The position numbers and the translations under genes were made by a program. Shown here piece after piece: positions 17,493 to 25,778 of a DNA stretch of 64,000 bases (positions within the stretch are counted from its first letter, which is position 1; each line of letters starts with the position of its first letter). Under the pieces are notes generated by a model. The model saw nothing but the letters and a program-made list of their open reading frames with translations. It was not told the DNA's origin and did not search any database. The stretch covers positions 744,001 through 808,000 of the forward strand of contig NZ_JAATJE010000001.1 in assembly GCF_011927695.1 (NCBI RefSeq), given 5' to 3'. Origin of the DNA: Sphingomonas jejuensis. Its GTDB lineage: Bacteria > Pseudomonadota > Alphaproteobacteria > Sphingomonadales > Sphingomonadaceae.

Positions 17493-18205
17493 GGATCAGG
17501 CTGCCGGTCGGGCGCAGCGTGCTGTTCGGCATCGCCTTTGTGGTGGCGCTGGTCCTGTTCCTGCCGATGCGGCTGGGGCTGGGGATGTTCGGCGTCGCCG
17601 ACGAAGGGCTGACCGCGCGCGGTGCCGATGGCACGATCTGGACCGGGCGGCTGAGCGAGGCGCAGCTGGGCGGGATCAGCGTGGGCGACGTGGAGGCCGG
17701 GCTGTCGCCGTTCCAGCTGCTGGTCGGGCGCGCGCGGGTGAACGTGTCGCGGGAGGCCGGCGGCACCGACATGCTGCACGGGGCGGTCGGCGTGACGCGC
17801 AATTCAACGGGAATCGACGACCTGACTGCGACGCTGCCGGTGGGCACGCGCTTTGCCCCGCTGCCGATCAGCGCGCTGGGCTTTACCGATTTCACCGTGC
17901 GCTTCGTGGGCGACGCGTGCCGCAATGCCGAGGGCGCGGTGCGCGCGGTGATGAGCGGCGAGGTGGCCGGCATCAACCTGGCGCAGGGCTTCACCGGGGC
18001 GGCGCGGTGCGACGGCGCGGCGCTGCTGCTGCCGCTCGCCAGCCAGTCGGGCCAGGAGCGGCTGGACGTCCGCATCGACGTCGGCGGGGCGTGGCGCGCG
18101 TCCGTGGTGGTGGCGAGCACCGACCCGGCGGTCGTGGCGCAGCTGACCGCCGCGGGCTTCGCGCCGGGAGAGGGCGGTTACCGGCTGGAGATCGGCGGCC
18201 GCTGA
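17489..18205 (+). CDS. gspN: Type II secretion protein GspN
   Basis: The 238-residue protein has one N-terminal membrane helix (about residues 9-30) followed by a periplasmic domain with the GspN pattern (ADGTIWTGRL near residue 50, and two cysteines about 40 residues apart). GspN is present only in a subset of type II systems. It is the last gene of the operon, and no prepilin peptidase gene follows. Confidence 0.85.
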   Translation: MRIRLPVGRSVLFGIAFVVALVLFLPMRLGLGMFGVADEGLTARGADGTIWTGRLSEAQLGGISVGDVEAGLSPFQLLVGRARVNVSREAGGTDMLHGAVGVTRNSTGIDDLTATLPVGTRFAPLPISALGFTDFTVRFVGDACRNAEGAVRAVMSGEVAGINLAQGFTGAARCDGAALLLPLASQSGQERLDVRIDVGGAWRASVVVASTDPAVVAQLTAAGFAPGEGGYRLEIGGR

Positions 18206-18213
18206 GCGGCTGC

Positions 18214-18242
18214 TTGACGGGGGGTGGACCCCGCCCCTATGT
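18214..18242 (+). promoter_or_regulatory. Possible tRNA-His promoter
   Basis: TTGACG (18214-18219) and CTATGT (18237-18242) are separated by 17 bp, ending about 34 bp before the tRNA. This is a good sigma-70-type match in the only gap between gspN and the tRNA. Confidence 0.45.
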
Positions 18243-18275
18243 CCGCGCGCATCGGGCACCAACCGCCCGGAACAT

Positions 18276-18353
18276 GGCGACCGTAGTTCAATTGGTTAGA
18301 GCGCCGGCTTGTGATGCCGGAAGTTGCGGGTTCAAGTCCCGTCGGTCGCCCCA
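18276..18353 (+). tRNA. tRNA-His (GTG)
   Basis: A complete cloverleaf can be drawn. The acceptor stem GCGACCG pairs with CGGTCGC, with the extra G at -1 paired to C73 as is unique to histidine tRNA. The anticodon stem CCGGC/GCCGG encloses the loop TTGTGAT with anticodon GTG. The T arm has the loop TTCAAGT, and the 3' CCA is encoded. A pyrimidine-rich run follows. Confidence 0.97.
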
Positions 18354-18390
18354 CTCCCTTTCTCCCCTTTGAACGAGAAGGATCCGGCGC

Positions 18391-19434
18391 TTGGGCTCCC
18401 CATGGGAATTCGCTGACTTCGACGACCATGAGGGCGTCCATTTCTTTCGCGACCAGGCCAGCGGGCTGCGCGCGATCGTCGCCATCCACTCCACCGCGCT
18501 GGGACCGGCGGCGGGGGGCGTGCGGCGGTGGCGCTATCCCACCACCGATGCGGCGGTGACGGACGCGCTGCGCCTGTCGCGGGGCATGAGCTTCAAGAAC
18601 GCGATGGCCGGGCTGCCGATGGGCGGCGGCAAGGCCGTGATCCTGGACGACGGCAACCGCGATCCGGCGGTGCTGGACGCGTTTGCGCGCGGCATCGATT
18701 CGCTTGGCGGACGCTATGTCACGGCCGAGGATGTGGGCGTGTCGGTGGCCGACATGGTCCGCATCTCCGACACCACGCGCTTCGTGTCCGGGCTGCCGGT
18801 GGAAGGCGGCCGGGTCGGCGGCGATCCGGGCCCGCACACCGCGCTCGGCGTGTTCCTGGGCGTGAAGGCCGCGGTGCGCCGCGCGCTCGGCAAGGATGAC
18901 GTGGCGGGCGTGCATGTCGCCATCCAGGGTGCCGGCAGCATCGGCGGCGGGCTCGCCCGGCTCCTGGCGCGCGACGGCGCCCGCGTGACGGTGGCGGACG
19001 TCGACCAGGCGCGCGCGGCGGCGCTGGCGGCGGAGGTCGGCGGCACCGCGGTGGACGCGGACGCGATCATGACCGTTGAGGCGGACGTGCTCAGCCCGTG
19101 CGCCCTGGGCGCGATCCTGACCGAGGAGAGCATCGCCGCGCTGCGTGTGCCGGTGGTGGCGGGCGGTGCCAACAACCAGCTGGCGACGCCGGCGGACGGC
19201 CAGCGCATCCATGCGCGCGGCATCCTCTATGCGCCCGATTATGTGATCAACGCAGGCGGCATCATCAACGTGGCGCTGGAATATCTCGGCAACGGCGACC
19301 CGGCCGACGTGGAAGCACGGATCCACCGCATCCCCGAACGGCTGGAGCAGGTCTGGGCGGAGAGCGAGGCGAGCGGGGACCCTGCCGCGACGGTCGCCGA
19401 CCGCATCGCGTCCGGCCTGATCGGACGCCGCTGA
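18391..19434 (+). CDS. Leucine dehydrogenase (Glu/Leu/Phe/Val dehydrogenase family)
   Basis: The 347-residue NAD-dependent amino acid dehydrogenase deaminates branched-chain amino acids to 2-oxo acids. The length fits leucine dehydrogenase rather than glutamate dehydrogenase. The catalytic Lys lies in GGGKAVI (Lys81) and the substrate Lys in SFKNA (Lys69). The Rossmann motif reads IQGAGSIGGG (about residue 180). The TTG start at 18391 has an AGAAGGA site eight bases upstream; no in-frame ATG is closer. It lies just after tRNA-His and 77 bp before ccmC, probably as its own unit. Valine or phenylalanine specificity cannot be excluded. Confidence 0.85.
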   Translation: MGSPWEFADFDDHEGVHFFRDQASGLRAIVAIHSTALGPAAGGVRRWRYPTTDAAVTDALRLSRGMSFKNAMAGLPMGGGKAVILDDGNRDPAVLDAFARGIDSLGGRYVTAEDVGVSVADMVRISDTTRFVSGLPVEGGRVGGDPGPHTALGVFLGVKAAVRRALGKDDVAGVHVAIQGAGSIGGGLARLLARDGARVTVADVDQARAAALAAEVGGTAVDADAIMTVEADVLSPCALGAILTEESIAALRVPVVAGGANNQLATPADGQRIHARGILYAPDYVINAGGIINVALEYLGNGDPADVEARIHRIPERLEQVWAESEASGDPAATVADRIASGLIGRR

Positions 19435-19511
19435 TCGGCGCTCCGACCATTGCCCGAACCGCGCGCAAGCCTTTGCGTCCGAAGCCCGTTCCCGGTAAGG
19501 GAAGCGCGCTG

Positions 19512-20246
19512 ATGCACGCGCTCGCCAACCCCGCACGGTTCCTGAAGATCGCGCGCCCGCTGACCCCCATCCTGACACTTGGCGGGGCCGGGCTGGCGAC
19601 CGTCGGCGCATGGGCGGGGCTGACGCAGACGCCCGCCGACTATCTGCAGGGCGACAGCGTGCGGATTCTGTACGTGCATGTCCCGGCCGCCTGGCTGGGC
19701 ATGGGCGGATGGATGGGGCTGGCGATCGCCTGCCTGACGCAGATCGTCTGGCGCCATCCGCTGGCAGGCATCGCCGCGCGCGCGATCGCGGTGCCGGGCA
19801 TGGTGTTCGCCGGGCTGTGCCTGGCCACGGGATCGATCTGGGGACGGCCCACCTGGGGCACATGGTGGGAGTGGGACGGGCGCATGACATCCATGTTGGT
19901 CCTGTTCTTCCTTTATGCCGGCTTTATCGCGCTGGCGCGGGCGAGCGACGGGCAGGACGGCGCGGCCGAGGGCGGCGGGATCAGCCGGGTGACGGCGATC
20001 TTCGGCCTGGTCGGCGCGGTCAACGTGCCGATCATCAACCGGTCGGTGGTGTGGTGGAACTCGCTGCACCAGGGGCCGAGCATCACGCTGCGCGGATCAA
20101 GCATCGCGCCCGAGATCCTCTGGCCGCTGGCGCTGACCGCGCTGGGCTTCACCCTCCTGTTCGCGGGCATCGTGCTGATGCGAATGCGCGCGATCCTGGC
20201 GGGCGCGAAGGTCGAGGCGCGGATGCGGCGGATGGCGGCGGCATGA
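19512..20246 (+). CDS. ccmC: Heme transporter/handling protein CcmC
   Basis: This is a 244-residue inner-membrane protein with six predicted helices. It contains the Trp-rich heme-binding motif WGTWWEWD flanked by conserved His residues (YVHVPAAW upstream, NSLHQGPS downstream). It loads heme onto CcmE for c-type cytochrome maturation. The ATG at 19512 is preceded by TAAGGGAAG. It is the first gene of the Ccm operon here; ccmA and ccmB, which normally precede it, are absent from the window. Confidence 0.95.
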   Translation: MHALANPARFLKIARPLTPILTLGGAGLATVGAWAGLTQTPADYLQGDSVRILYVHVPAAWLGMGGWMGLAIACLTQIVWRHPLAGIAARAIAVPGMVFAGLCLATGSIWGRPTWGTWWEWDGRMTSMLVLFFLYAGFIALARASDGQDGAAEGGGISRVTAIFGLVGAVNVPIINRSVVWWNSLHQGPSITLRGSSIAPEILWPLALTALGFTLLFAGIVLMRMRAILAGAKVEARMRRMAAA

Positions 20247-20371
20247 ACGCCTGGCCCTTCATCGCGGCCGCGTACGGCCTGACGGGCGCGGCGACAGCGG
20301 CGCTGGTCGGCTGGTGCTGGTCGGCCATGCGGCGGGCCGAGCGCGCGGCAGAGGCGCTGCGCCGGCGATGA
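20243..20371 (+). CDS. ccmD: Small membrane protein CcmD
   Basis: This 42-residue protein has one hydrophobic helix (about residues 6-28) and a basic C-terminal tail (MRRAERAAEALRRR), the usual CcmD form. It helps release heme-loaded CcmE from CcmC. Both ends overlap neighbours by 4 nt (ATGA). Confidence 0.85.
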   Translation: MNAWPFIAAAYGLTGAATAALVGWCWSAMRRAERAAEALRRR

Positions 20372-20820
20372 AGGCCAAGCATCAGCGACTGGTGCTCGCC
20401 CTGGTGGCGGTCGGCGCGATGAGCGGATCGGCGCTGCTCGCCATGTCCGCGCTGGGAGACCGGGCCGCCTATTTCCAGGCACCGAGCGACGTGGCGCGGA
20501 CCGGCATCGAGCCCGGCCGCGCGATCCGGCTGGGCGGCATGGTGGACCGCGGATCGATCAGCCGCGGTGGCGACGGCGTGTCGATCCGCTTCACCGTATC
20601 GGACGGCGGCGGGCGCGTGCCCGTGCGCTTCACCGGCATCACCCCCGACCTGTTCCGCGAAGGATCGGGCATGGTGGCGGAAGGCCGGTTCGGCAGCGAT
20701 GGCGTGTTCGTGGCCGACACCATCCTGGCCAAGCATGACGAACGCTACATGCCGCCCGGCATGAACACCGACGTGACCAGCGGCAGCGCGAGCCCCGGCA
20801 CCACCACCGTCGCCAGATGA
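20368..20820 (+). CDS. ccmE: Periplasmic heme chaperone CcmE
   Basis: The 150-residue protein has an N-terminal signal anchor (about residues 8-30) and an OB-fold. The covalent heme-binding motif AKHDERYMPP carries His123 and Tyr127. It carries heme from CcmC to the CcmF/H ligase. ATGA overlaps on both sides. Confidence 0.96.
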   Translation: MKAKHQRLVLALVAVGAMSGSALLAMSALGDRAAYFQAPSDVARTGIEPGRAIRLGGMVDRGSISRGGDGVSIRFTVSDGGGRVPVRFTGITPDLFREGSGMVAEGRFGSDGVFVADTILAKHDERYMPPGMNTDVTSGSASPGTTTVAR

Positions 20821-22742
20821 TCGCAGAAGTCGGCCATGCCGCGCTGTGGGTCGCCGCCGCGCTGGCGCTGGCACAGCTGATCTTCGCCGCCGCCGCCTTC
20901 ACCATGCGCGGCGCCGCGCTGGCGGACGCCGTGCGGCCGGTGGCCATCGTTCAAGGTCTCGCCGCGGTGTGCGCGTTCGCCATGCTGGCATGGTTGTTCT
21001 CACGCACAGACCTGTCCGTGCTGCTGGTCGCCTTGAACAGCCATGTCGACAAGCCGTGGCTCTACAAGATCGCCGGCACATGGGGGAACCATGAGGGGTC
21101 GATGCTGCTGTGGGTGGCCGTGCTGGGCGCAGCGGGCGCGGCCTATGCGCTGCTGGAACGGCAGCTGGCGGCGCGCACCACGATCGCGACGCTGGGCGCC
21201 CAGGCGGCCATCGCGCTCGGCTTCTATGCCTTCCTGCTGATCGCCTCCAACCCGTTCACCCGGCTGAACCCGCCGGCGGCGACGGGGCTGGGGCTGAACC
21301 CGATCCTGCAGGACCCCGGCCTCGCCTTTCACCCGCCCACGCTCTACCTCGGCTATGTCGGGCTTTCGATCGCCTTTTCGATCGCGGTCGGCGCGCTCGT
21401 CACGCGCGACGTGGGGCCGGACCTTGCCAAGGCGATGCGGCCGTGGGTGCTGGGCGCCTGGGTGCTGCTGACGCTGGGCATCACCGCCGGCAGTTACTGG
21501 GCCTATTATGAGCTCGGCTGGGGCGGCTGGTGGTTCTGGGATCCGGTCGAGAACGCATCGCTGATGCCGTGGCTGGCGGCGACCGCGCTGCTCCATTCGA
21601 TCAGCGTGCTCGCCGCGCGCGGTGCGCTGCGCGCCTGGACGGTGATGCTGGCGGTGCTGGCATTTTCCATGTCGATGGTGGGCACCTTTCTGGTGCGGTC
21701 GGGCATCCTGACCAGCGTGCACGCCTTTGCGGTCGATCCCGCGCGCGGCAGCTTCATCCTGGCGCTGCTCGTCATCTACATCGGCGGCGCGCTGGCGCTG
21801 TTTGGATGGCGCGTCGGCACCGTCCGGCAGGGCGCGACCTTCACCGCATGGAGCCGCGAAGGATCGCTGGTCCTGAACAACCTGCTGCTGACCGCGATCC
21901 TGGGGATCGTGCTGGTGGGCACGCTTTATCCGCTAGCGATCGAGGCGCTGGGGCTGGAGCGCGTCTCGGTCGGGCCGCCCTATTTCAACGCGGCGACGGC
22001 GCCGCTGGCATTGGCGCTGATGGTGGCGATGGTCGCCGGACCGCTGATCCGGTGGCGCCGCGACGATTGGCGCGAGACGCTGGCCAAGCTGCGCCTTCCC
22101 GCCGGCCTTGCCGTGCTGGTGGCGGCGGTGGTGTGGATCGCCGCCGGATGGATCGGCCTGCTGCCGCTGCTGGGCCTTGCGATCGCAGCGGCGGTGGCGG
22201 CGGGCAGCGTCGCGCCGCTGTGGGGACGCAACCTGCGCCGCACGCCGCTGTTCACCTGGGGCATGGTGGTGTCGCACCTGGGCGTGGCGGTGAGCGTGGC
22301 CGGGATGGCATCCGAGAGCGCCTTCACGCAGGAGGTGCTGGTGGCCGCCCGCGCCGGAGAGGTGCACGAGGTGGGGCCGTTCCGCGTCCGCTTCGTCGGA
22401 ATCGAGCCGATCTCCGGCCCGAACTTCACCGCATTGCAGGCCGTGCTCTATGCCGGCCGGCGGGGCGGCGCGGTCCACGAGCTGAAGCCGCAGGCGCGAA
22501 GCTTCTGGAACCCGCCCACCGAAACGCGCGAGGCGGCGCTGCTGACCTCCGGCGGCGGCCAGCTGTACGCCGTGCTCGGCCGGCAGGAGAGCCGCGGCCG
22601 GTGGCAGCTGCGGCTGTGGTGGAAGCCCTGGGTGACGCTGATCTGGGGCGGCGGCGCGCTGATCGCCGCGGGCGCCGCGCTGTCCATCCTGGGGCGCGTG
22701 ACACGGCGGCGACGCCGTGCCGACCGGACCGCCTACGCATGA
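20817..22742 (+). CDS. ccmF: Cytochrome c heme lyase subunit CcmF
   Basis: At 641 residues with about 15 membrane helices this fits CcmF. The WWD-type motif is visible as GWGGWWFWDPVENASLMPW, with conserved His residues in GNHEGSM and in the LLHSISVLA segment. It attaches heme to apocytochrome c in the periplasm. The gene overlaps ccmE and ccmG by 4 nt. Confidence 0.97.
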   Translation: MIAEVGHAALWVAAALALAQLIFAAAAFTMRGAALADAVRPVAIVQGLAAVCAFAMLAWLFSRTDLSVLLVALNSHVDKPWLYKIAGTWGNHEGSMLLWVAVLGAAGAAYALLERQLAARTTIATLGAQAAIALGFYAFLLIASNPFTRLNPPAATGLGLNPILQDPGLAFHPPTLYLGYVGLSIAFSIAVGALVTRDVGPDLAKAMRPWVLGAWVLLTLGITAGSYWAYYELGWGGWWFWDPVENASLMPWLAATALLHSISVLAARGALRAWTVMLAVLAFSMSMVGTFLVRSGILTSVHAFAVDPARGSFILALLVIYIGGALALFGWRVGTVRQGATFTAWSREGSLVLNNLLLTAILGIVLVGTLYPLAIEALGLERVSVGPPYFNAATAPLALALMVAMVAGPLIRWRRDDWRETLAKLRLPAGLAVLVAAVVWIAAGWIGLLPLLGLAIAAAVAAGSVAPLWGRNLRRTPLFTWGMVVSHLGVAVSVAGMASESAFTQEVLVAARAGEVHEVGPFRVRFVGIEPISGPNFTALQAVLYAGRRGGAVHELKPQARSFWNPPTETREAALLTSGGGQLYAVLGRQESRGRWQLRLWWKPWVTLIWGGGALIAAGAALSILGRVTRRRRRADRTAYA

Positions 22743-23263
22743 GGCGGTGGATGCTGTGGGCGCCGCTGGCCGGCTTTGTGCTCCTGGCGGTGCTGGTGGC
22801 GGTGGGGCTGTTGCGGCCCGCCGACCGCACCGTGCTGTCGCGGATGGTGGGGCGGCCGGTGCCCGCTTTGGTGCTGGCGCCGGCCGTGGCGGGCAAGCCG
22901 GGCCTGTCGACGGCCGACCTGAAGGGCGAGGTGCGGCTGGTGAACCTGTTCGCGAGCTGGTGCGCGCCATGCATCGCGGAGGCGCCGCAGCTGCTGGCGC
23001 TGAAGCAGGCGGGCGTGCGGATCGACGGCATCGCGCTGCGCGACGCGCGGGCAGACGTGACGCGGTTCCTGGCCGATCACGGCGACCCGTTCGACCACAT
23101 CGGCGACGATCCCCGATCAACCGCGCAGCTGGCGCTGGGATCGTCGGGCGTCCCCGAAAGCTTCGTGGTGGATGCGGCGGGCGTGATCCGCCACCAGCAT
23201 GTCGGGCCGATCATGCCGCAGGACATGGACGCGATCCTGGCCGCGATCGAGGACGCGCGGTGA
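22739..23263 (+). CDS. ccmG: Thiol:disulfide oxidoreductase CcmG/DsbE
   Basis: This is a 174-residue membrane-anchored thioredoxin with an N-terminal helix (about residues 7-25) and the redox motif WCAPC (Cys75, Cys78). A cis-Pro segment (GVPESFVVD) follows. It keeps the apocytochrome CxxCH cysteines reduced. Overlaps by 4 nt on both sides. Confidence 0.93.
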   Translation: MRRWMLWAPLAGFVLLAVLVAVGLLRPADRTVLSRMVGRPVPALVLAPAVAGKPGLSTADLKGEVRLVNLFASWCAPCIAEAPQLLALKQAGVRIDGIALRDARADVTRFLADHGDPFDHIGDDPRSTAQLALGSSGVPESFVVDAAGVIRHQHVGPIMPQDMDAILAAIEDAR

Positions 23264-23658
23264 GGCGGGCCGCGATCCTGGCCGCGCTGATGCTGGCGAC
23301 GCCCGCGGGTGCGCGCGTGCCGCCGCCGCCGCTCGCCAACCTGCCGCTGCCCAATGCAGCGCAGGAAGCGGACGCCAAGGCGCTGATGGAGACGATCCGT
23401 TGCCTGGTGTGCGCCGGACAGTCGATTGCCGACAGCGACGCCGCGATGGCGGCCGACATGCGCGCGATGGTACGCGCGCGGATCGCGGCGGGGGAGCGGC
23501 CGGAGGCGGTGCGCGCCTGGTTGGTCGATCGATATGGCCGGGAGGTCAGCTATGACCCGCCGCTGTCGGCCGGGACGGCGGTGCTGTGGGCGGCCCCCGT
23601 GCTGATGATCCTGGCCGGCGTGCTGATCGCCCGCGCAAGCTTTCGGAAGCGGCGATGA
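23260..23658 (+). CDS. ccmH: Cytochrome c maturation protein CcmH (CcmL type)
   Basis: The 132-residue protein has a signal peptide and the redox motif RCLVCAGQSIADS (Cys48, Cys51), a bundle with MVRARIAAGE, and a C-terminal membrane helix. It passes reducing power to apocytochrome c. The start is a GTG overlapping the ccmG stop (GTGA). In the motif an Ala replaces the common Gln after the second Cys. It corresponds to the N-terminal half of E. coli CcmH. Confidence 0.92.
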   Translation: MRRAAILAALMLATPAGARVPPPPLANLPLPNAAQEADAKALMETIRCLVCAGQSIADSDAAMAADMRAMVRARIAAGERPEAVRAWLVDRYGREVSYDPPLSAGTAVLWAAPVLMILAGVLIARASFRKRR

Positions 23659-24284
23659 CGGGCTGGCTGCTGGCGATCGCCGTGGCCGGCGCGGCCTGGC
23701 TGCTGCTGTGGCGGGTGGTGCGCGTGCCGCGCGTCGCGCGGGAGGCGGTCGGGGCGACGCTGGTGCTGGCGCTGGCCGGATATGCATTGAGCGGGGTGCC
23801 CGGCCAGCCGGGCGCGCCGGCGACGCGCGCAGCTGCCCGGCCGCAGGTGGACGAGCGCGCGATCGAGCTGCGCCAGGCGATGAGCGGCGGGTTCGGGACG
23901 GCCTATAACTGGTTGATCGCATCCGACGGCGCGATGCGCGCGGGGTTGCCGAGCGCAGCCGTCACCTACATCCGCAGCGGCATCGCGGAGGACCCGCGCA
24001 ATGCTGACCTGTGGCTGGGGTTGGGCAACGCGCTGGTGGCGCGGGCGGACAACACGCTGACGCCGGCGGCGCTGTTCGCCTATGAACGCGCGGCCGTCCT
24101 GAACCCGCGCCATCCGGGGCCGTGGTTCTTCCTGGGTCTGGCCTATATGCGCGGGGGCGAGCCGGAGCGGGCGCGGCCATTGTGGCTGCAGGCGCTGCGC
24201 CGCGCACCGGCCGATGCGGAATATCGGCCGGTGCTGGAGGCCGCCTATGCGATGGTGGCGGCCGGGACGCCGCCACCGCGCTGA
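23655..24284 (+). CDS. ccmI: TPR protein of CcmI/CycH type
   Basis: This 209-residue protein has two N-terminal membrane helices (about residues 3-18 and 33-48) followed by TPR motifs (about 95-200, for example ADLWLGLGNALVARAD and PGPWFFLGLAYMRGGE). This matches the apocytochrome chaperone CcmI, in a shorter form. It ends the Ccm operon, overlapping ccmH by 4 nt, and converges on the next gene with a four-base gap. Confidence 0.85.
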   Translation: MTGWLLAIAVAGAAWLLLWRVVRVPRVAREAVGATLVLALAGYALSGVPGQPGAPATRAAARPQVDERAIELRQAMSGGFGTAYNWLIASDGAMRAGLPSAAVTYIRSGIAEDPRNADLWLGLGNALVARADNTLTPAALFAYERAAVLNPRHPGPWFFLGLAYMRGGEPERARPLWLQALRRAPADAEYRPVLEAAYAMVAAGTPPPR

Positions 24285-24288
24285 ACGA

Positions 24289-24510
24289 TCAGTCCTTTCC
24301 GCGGCCGGTTTGTTCCTGAAGCGCGTCGATGCGCTTGGACGCCTCGGCCTTGCTAAGCGTGTCGTCGAACTGCTCGCCCGCTTCCTCGCTCAAGGTCTTC
24401 AGGTAGGACGCCTGCGCGCCCGTCATGGCCTCGTCGCCCGTTGTCCAGTCGTCCGGGTTCTTCTCGGCATTGGAGGTGGGGTGCGTCTTGGGGTTCTCGG
24501 TCTCTGCCAT
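24289..24510 (-). CDS. DUF3072 small protein, likely stress-induced
   Basis: The 73-residue acidic, hydrophilic protein contains the DUF3072 pattern (MTGAQASYLKTLSEEAGE and LSKAEASKRID). No membrane segment or catalytic motif is present. The ATG is supported by AAGGAG six bases upstream. An EcfG-type promoter lies just before it, so a role in the general stress response is inferred. The molecular function is unknown. Confidence 0.82.
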   Translation of the reverse strand: MAETENPKTHPTSNAEKNPDDWTTGDEAMTGAQASYLKTLSEEAGEQFDDTLSKAEASKRIDALQEQTGRGKD

Positions 24511-24532
24511 GATGATCTCCTTGCCCCCGCAG

Positions 24533-24557
24533 AACGCGCCCGTTCCCGCTCCGTTCC
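24533..24557 (-). promoter_or_regulatory. Candidate EcfG (general stress) promoter
   Basis: On the minus strand GGAAC (24557-24553) is followed by 16 bp and CGTT (24536-24533). This is the exact consensus of alphaproteobacterial EcfG sigma factors. The predicted start is about 15 bases before the DUF3072 gene. The -35 element lies three bases after the end of the alanine dehydrogenase gene. Confidence 0.65.
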
Positions 24558-24559
24558 CG

Positions 24560-25657
24560 TCAGGCCGCGAACGGCAGGTCGAGCGCGTCGGCGACCGCCT
24601 TGTGCCGGATCTTGCCGCCCGACACGTTGAGGCCGGCCGCCAGATGCGGGTTCGCGGCCATCGCCGCCTCCGCGCCGTCCGCCGCCAGCCGGAGCACGAA
24701 GGGCAGGGTGGCGTTGTTGAGCGCAAAGGCGGAGGTGCGGGCGACAGCGCCCGGCATGTTGGCGACGCAATAATGGATGACGCCGTCGATCTCGAACACG
24801 GGATCCTCGTGCGTGGTCGGGCGCGACGTCTCGAAGCAGCCGCCCTGATCGATCGCGATGTCGACCAGCACCGACCCGCGCTTCATGGTCTTCAGCATGT
24901 CGCGGGTGACGAGCTTGGGCGCCGCGGCGCCCGGGATCAGCACCGCGCCGATCACCAGGTGCGCGCGCGACACCGCCGCGGCGATCGCCGCCTTGGACGC
25001 AAACGCCGTCTTGATCTGGTTGGAAAAGAACATGTCGAGCTCGGCCAGGCGGGCGTTGGACACGTCGTAGATGGTGACGTCGGCGCGCATGCCGACCGCC
25101 ATCTGCGCCGCGTTCACGCCCGACACGCCGCCGCCCAGGATGGCGACTCGCGCGGGCGCGACGCCGGGGACGCCGCCCAGCAGCACGCCGCGGCCGCCCT
25201 GTTCCTTTTCGAGATAATGGGCGCCGACCTGCACGGCCATGCGGCCCGCGACCTCCGACATCGGCTTCAGCAGCGGCAGGCCGCCGCCGGGTGCCGTCAC
25301 CGTTTCATAGGCGATGCAGGTGGCGCCCGAGCGCATCAGCCCTTCGGCCTGCGGCTTGTCGGCGGCGAGGTGAAGATAGGTGAAGAGCAGGTGATCGGGA
25401 CGCAGCATCGCGATCTCGGACGCCTGCGGCTCCTTTACCTTCACGATCATCTCGGCCTGGTCGAACACCTCGGCAGCCGAGCCGACGATGCGGGCGCCGG
25501 CCTCCACATAGTCCGAGTCGTCGAAATCGATGCCGGAGCCGGCGCGCGTCTCCACGATCACCTCGTGGCCGGCGGCGGTGAGTTCGGAGACGGACGGGGG
25601 CGTCAGGCCGACGCGGTATTCGTGATTCTTGATCTCTTTCGGGACACCGACTCGCAT
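24560..25657 (-). CDS. ald: Alanine dehydrogenase
   Basis: The 365-residue NAD-dependent enzyme interconverts alanine and pyruvate. Active-site residues are visible as Lys75 in VKVKEPQ and His96 in TYLHLAAD. The Rossmann motif reads ILGGGVSGVNAA (about residue 170). The start at 25657 is favoured by GGAG six bases upstream; a second ATG at 25669 would add MELK. It is transcribed away from kup. Confidence 0.95.
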   Translation of the reverse strand: MRVGVPKEIKNHEYRVGLTPPSVSELTAAGHEVIVETRAGSGIDFDDSDYVEAGARIVGSAAEVFDQAEMIVKVKEPQASEIAMLRPDHLLFTYLHLAADKPQAEGLMRSGATCIAYETVTAPGGGLPLLKPMSEVAGRMAVQVGAHYLEKEQGGRGVLLGGVPGVAPARVAILGGGVSGVNAAQMAVGMRADVTIYDVSNARLAELDMFFSNQIKTAFASKAAIAAAVSRAHLVIGAVLIPGAAAPKLVTRDMLKTMKRGSVLVDIAIDQGGCFETSRPTTHEDPVFEIDGVIHYCVANMPGAVARTSAFALNNATLPFVLRLAADGAEAAMAANPHLAAGLNVSGGKIRHKAVADALDLPFAA

Positions 25658-25717
25658 CTTCAGCTCCATTGTACGATTTTGAAGGCGCCATAACGCGGCC
25701 GGGCGCGGTTGTCGCCG

Positions 25718-25746
25718 TTGCGGGGCATAGGTGGCGGTGCTAGGCC
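25718..25746 (+). promoter_or_regulatory. Possible kup promoter
   Basis: TTGCGG (25718-25723) and TAGGCC (25741-25746) have 17-bp spacing, about 33 bp before the kup start, within the divergent ald-kup gap. Confidence 0.35.
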
Positions 25747-25778
25747 GCGCGCCGCCCCTCCCCAGGGCGTTTTGGAGC

